Below, one piece after another: positions 61,976 through 64,000 of a stretch of DNA of 64,000 nucleotides. Each line of letters opens with the position of its first letter. Position 1 is the first letter of the stretch. The notes beneath the pieces were generated by a model. That model was not told where the DNA came from. It made no database searches and was given only the letters and a program-made list of their open reading frames with translations. Both the position numbers and the translations under genes were made by a program. Origin of the DNA: Candidatus Pelagibacter communis (lineage in GTDB: Bacteria; Pseudomonadota; Alphaproteobacteria; Pelagibacterales; Pelagibacteraceae); the NCBI RefSeq assembly GCF_001180025.1, contig NZ_CVSK01000030.1, positions 124,001 to 188,000 of the forward strand, written 5' to 3'.

Positions 61976-62667
61976 TAATACCCCCTGCTATACTTAACTT
62001 CTAGTTTGTTAATTAATTTCATACTCACGTAAGTAAGCAGCAGATATAAAACTGCTGCAAAAGAATAAAAGAACAGTGGATCTCGTGTTGAGCCAGCTGC
62101 AATATAAGATTGCCTCATTATTTCAACTAATCCTGTTACTGAAATAAGAGAAGTATCTTTCAAAGTTATTTGCCAAACATTGCTTAAATTTGGAATTGCT
62201 AGTCTTAACATCTGAGGAAGTATTATTTTATAAAATTGCCCAAACCTATTTATTCCAAGAACTTTTGCTGCTTCAAACTGCCCTTTGTCTATTGATTGAA
62301 TTGCTCCCCGAAATACTTCAGTAGAATAAGCTCCAGAAATAATACCAATAGCCATTGAACCAGTTATAAAAGCGTTAATTTCTATGTATTCATAATAACC
62401 AAAAATAGAAGCTACATACATGATAGCTCCACTACCACCAAAAAAGAAAAGGTATATTACTAGTAGTTCAGGAACTCCACGAATAACTGTAGTGTAAAAA
62501 TTACCAACTAAATTTAAAGTTTTATATTTTGAAAGCTTTAAAGGAGTGAAAATTAATGCAAAAAAGAAACCAACTAACATTGCTGTAATCGATACAGCAA
62601 TTGTCATCAGGGTTGCGTAAAATAACTCATCCCCCCAACCTGTTTTACCAAATGCGAGAAGTTCCAT
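61975..62667 (-). CDS. polar amino acid ABC transporter permease (HisQ-like)
   Basis: A 230-residue permease of the same family: RGVPELLVIYLFFFGG and the EAA loop EAAKVLGINRFGQFYKIILPQMLRLAIPNLSN. It lies between the binding-protein gene and the second permease. No ATP-binding subunit gene is visible next to it in the window. Confidence 0.92.
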   Translation of the reverse strand: MELLAFGKTGWGDELFYATLMTIAVSITAMLVGFFFALIFTPLKLSKYKTLNLVGNFYTTVIRGVPELLVIYLFFFGGSGAIMYVASIFGYYEYIEINAFITGSMAIGIISGAYSTEVFRGAIQSIDKGQFEAAKVLGINRFGQFYKIILPQMLRLAIPNLSNVWQITLKDTSLISVTGLVEIMRQSYIAAGSTRDPLFFYSFAAVLYLLLTYVSMKLINKLEVKYSRGY

Positions 62668-62673
62668 ATAGAT

Positions 62674-62698
62674 TGGCGACTATATATTATAGTCGCCA
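62674..62698 (-). promoter_or_regulatory. strong stem-loop between binding-protein and permease genes
   Basis: A perfect 11-base-pair inverted repeat TGGCGACTATA/TATAGTCGCCA with a 3-base loop lies between the stop of the substrate-binding protein gene and the permease start. It is not followed by a T run on the minus strand, so it is more likely an mRNA-stabilising or processing hairpin than a terminator. Confidence 0.6.
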
Positions 62699-62711
62699 GA
62701 TCTGAAATGAA

Positions 62712-63563
62712 TTACATAGAAGCGTCGAAACCAAAGTGCTTAATAGCAAGTTTACTAATAATTCCTTGTTTTCTAGCTTTATTAATTGCTTTGTTGAAGT
62801 CTTTTAAGATTTTGGCATCTCTTTTTCCAATAGCACTATCACTAGCTTGTCTAATACCAACACCTACACCATTACCAAATGCACCACCAGAAAAGGTTGG
62901 TCCAACTAATACAACTGGTTTACCTGATTTGTCTGCATAATCTGTAAATGCTACTGCTGCAGCTAAAGCAACATCACATCTTCCAGATGTTAAATCTAGG
63001 TTAACCTCATCTTGAGTTTTATAAGTTCTAACATTTACACTTCCAACATCACCAGACTCTAAAAAATTTTGGTGAATTGTACCTGTTTGAGTACAAACAG
63101 TTTTACCAGCAAGTGCTCCGGTTAAAGTTTTAAGAGCTTTCTTAACATCAGATCCACCTAATGATAAATTAATTCCTTCTGGTGTATCCATACCTTCTAA
63201 ACTTGAACCTTTCATTACTGCAAGAGAGGCTACTTCATCAGCATAACCTTGTGAAAATGTAATTGTTTTTTGTCTTTCAGCAGTAATTGACATTCCTGCC
63301 ATTATTGCATCAAACTTTCTCATTACTAGAGCTGGAATCATACCGTCCCAATCTTGTTCAACAATTGTACACTCATATTTCATGATTGTGCAAAGTTCTT
63401 TAGCAAGCTCGACCTCAAAACCAATAAGATTACCTGATGCATCTTTTGAATTCCATGGAGGGTAAGCGCCTTCAGTTCCAATTTTTATTTTTTCAGCAGA
63501 AACATTTCCTATGATAAATAAAGAAGCAAGAACTGTTAAAATAGTTTTTTTGAATATATTCAT
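62712..63563 (-). CDS. polar amino acid ABC transporter, periplasmic binding protein
   Basis: A 283-residue protein with a Sec signal (about residues 1-23, ending NVSAEK). The SBP_bac_3 pattern is KIGTEGAYPPWNSKDASGNLIGFEVELAKELC, VEQDWDGMIPALVMRKFDAIMAGMSITAERQKTITFS and DVALAAAVAF. It resembles lysine/arginine/ornithine or octopine-binding proteins. A CTCC-rich ribosome-binding region precedes the ATG. First gene of the transporter group. Confidence 0.92.
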   Translation of the reverse strand: MNIFKKTILTVLASLFIIGNVSAEKIKIGTEGAYPPWNSKDASGNLIGFEVELAKELCTIMKYECTIVEQDWDGMIPALVMRKFDAIMAGMSITAERQKTITFSQGYADEVASLAVMKGSSLEGMDTPEGINLSLGGSDVKKALKTLTGALAGKTVCTQTGTIHQNFLESGDVGSVNVRTYKTQDEVNLDLTSGRCDVALAAAVAFTDYADKSGKPVVLVGPTFSGGAFGNGVGVGIRQASDSAIGKRDAKILKDFNKAINKARKQGIISKLAIKHFGFDASM

Positions 63564-63622
63564 TATTTTCTCCTTTAATTAAGAAGAATTATTTCACAAA
63601 TTTAAATAAGAAAAAAGAAAAA

Positions 63623-64000
63623 TTAGTGGTTAATTGATGAAGAAAAATTCCAAGAACAATCAAAACTAGGTATGTAAACTCTTGATAATTTTGCATTCCC
63701 AAAATTTTGATTAAAAACATTTAACCAATTTTCAACCTGCTGTGGTTTTTTATCCTGACTACCTACTTGAGTAGTGATCACACCTTTTGGTTTTAATATT
63801 CTAACTAGTGAATCCATGTTTTTTGCAGCTAAGTCTATACAAAATTGATCATCATTAAGATCTACAAATATGTGGTCATAAGTATCATCACTTACTGATT
63901 TAATACTTTCGAAAGCATCACCCCAAACACATTTTACAGAATTTTTTTCAGTTGCTTTTTTTCCAATATCTCCAAGATGTTTGTTGCAAACATCGACTAC
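63623..64000 (-). CDS. spermidine synthase-like protein (partial, C-terminal 125 residues)
   Basis: The frame is open to the right edge. Its reading VVDVCNKHLG, then VKCVWGDAFESIKSVSDDTYDHIFVDLND and LVRILKPKGVITTQVGSQ follows the order of spermidine synthase-fold proteins (post-motif I helix, GDA, the I-x-VDLxD strand, the LxPxG motif). The aspartate of VDLND corresponds to the catalytic-type acidic site. It could be an aminopropyltransferase or a related methyltransferase-fold enzyme. The N-terminal half is outside the window. Confidence 0.75.
   Translation of the reverse strand, partial: VVDVCNKHLGDIGKKATEKNSVKCVWGDAFESIKSVSDDTYDHIFVDLNDDQFCIDLAAKNMDSLVRILKPKGVITTQVGSQDKKPQQVENWLNVFNQNFGNAKLSRVYIPSFDCSWNFSSSINH

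Noticed and set aside
1-64000. CRISPR arrays, insertion sequences or rRNA genes
   Set aside because: No regularly spaced repeat series, transposase frame or rRNA sequence was seen.

Overview
The window is a compact, strongly AT-rich chromosomal segment of a free-living marine alphaproteobacterium of the SAR11 clade (Pelagibacterales). The evidence is the very short or overlapping gene spacing, the AAA/TTT-rich codon use, the alphaproteobacterial order tuf / tRNA-Trp / secE / nusG / rplK / rplA, the single-copy housekeeping genes and the transporter types. Assignment to a species is not possible from the sequence alone.

Layout. 1-2751 (minus): tRNA-Tyr, tRNA-Gly, tuf, tRNA-Trp, secE, nusG, rplK and the start of rplA. 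2881-3733 (plus): rlmB and tRNA-Thr. 3734 to about 13047: an accessory island of about 9.3 kb inserted behind tRNA-Thr. It ends at a 20-base duplicate of the tRNA-Thr anticodon arm and carries an identical 26-base tandem motif near both ends, but no integrase. Its cargo is a DUF2130 nuclease-like coiled-coil protein with a partner, a ribbon-helix-helix protein, small membrane proteins, a possible phage-CII-like regulator with two membrane proteins, and a five-gene operon encoding a PrsW-type protease, a short membrane protein, a DUF805 protein, a Tat-exported flavin amine oxidase and a pentameric ligand-gated ion channel. 13057-14058: a 45-residue ORF, nadK and tRNA-Leu. About 14059-15496: a second, one-gene cassette at tRNA-Leu. 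A cytosolic trypsin-like protease is flanked by a 22-base tandem motif on both sides and by a duplication of the tRNA-Leu 5' half plus its upstream flank.

15522-24732: methyltransferase, a GGCT-like protein, a CinA-domain protein, then sfsA, map and a purine cluster (purB, purC, purS, purQ, purL) ending in bolA and a monothiol glutaredoxin. 24733-34595 (minus): rpsD, then cysS-cimA-DUF1989-trmJ, and a glmU C-terminal domain-glmS-DAHP synthase-nadE operon closed by a clear intrinsic terminator. 34665-38906 (plus): gph and a prpD-prpB-prpC propionate (2-methylcitrate) operon. 38908-42476 (minus): a methyltransferase and nrdAB, with two NrdR-box-like sites upstream. 42657-50754: phosphohexomutase, a coiled-coil protein, a candidate small RNA, TauE, dusA, rpoZ, an MFS carrier, a beta-hydroxyacid dehydrogenase, a PNPOx-like protein and a small membrane protein. 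50768-64000: DUF1330, gamma-carbonic anhydrase, thioredoxin-like protein, GT4, two EamA exporters, a tctCBA tricarboxylate transporter with a divergent AbrB-family membrane protein, GT9, DUF6165, a PhyH dioxygenase, a polar amino-acid ABC transporter without its ATPase, and a partial spermidine-synthase-like gene.

Most of the window is streamlined core genome. The novelty lies in two adjacent tRNA-anchored cassettes that share the same end architecture (tRNA duplication plus a tandemly doubled 10-11-base motif) and lack a recombinase. They look like cargo elements mobilised in trans. The larger one contains an apparent extracytoplasmic amine-sensing and amine-oxidising module.
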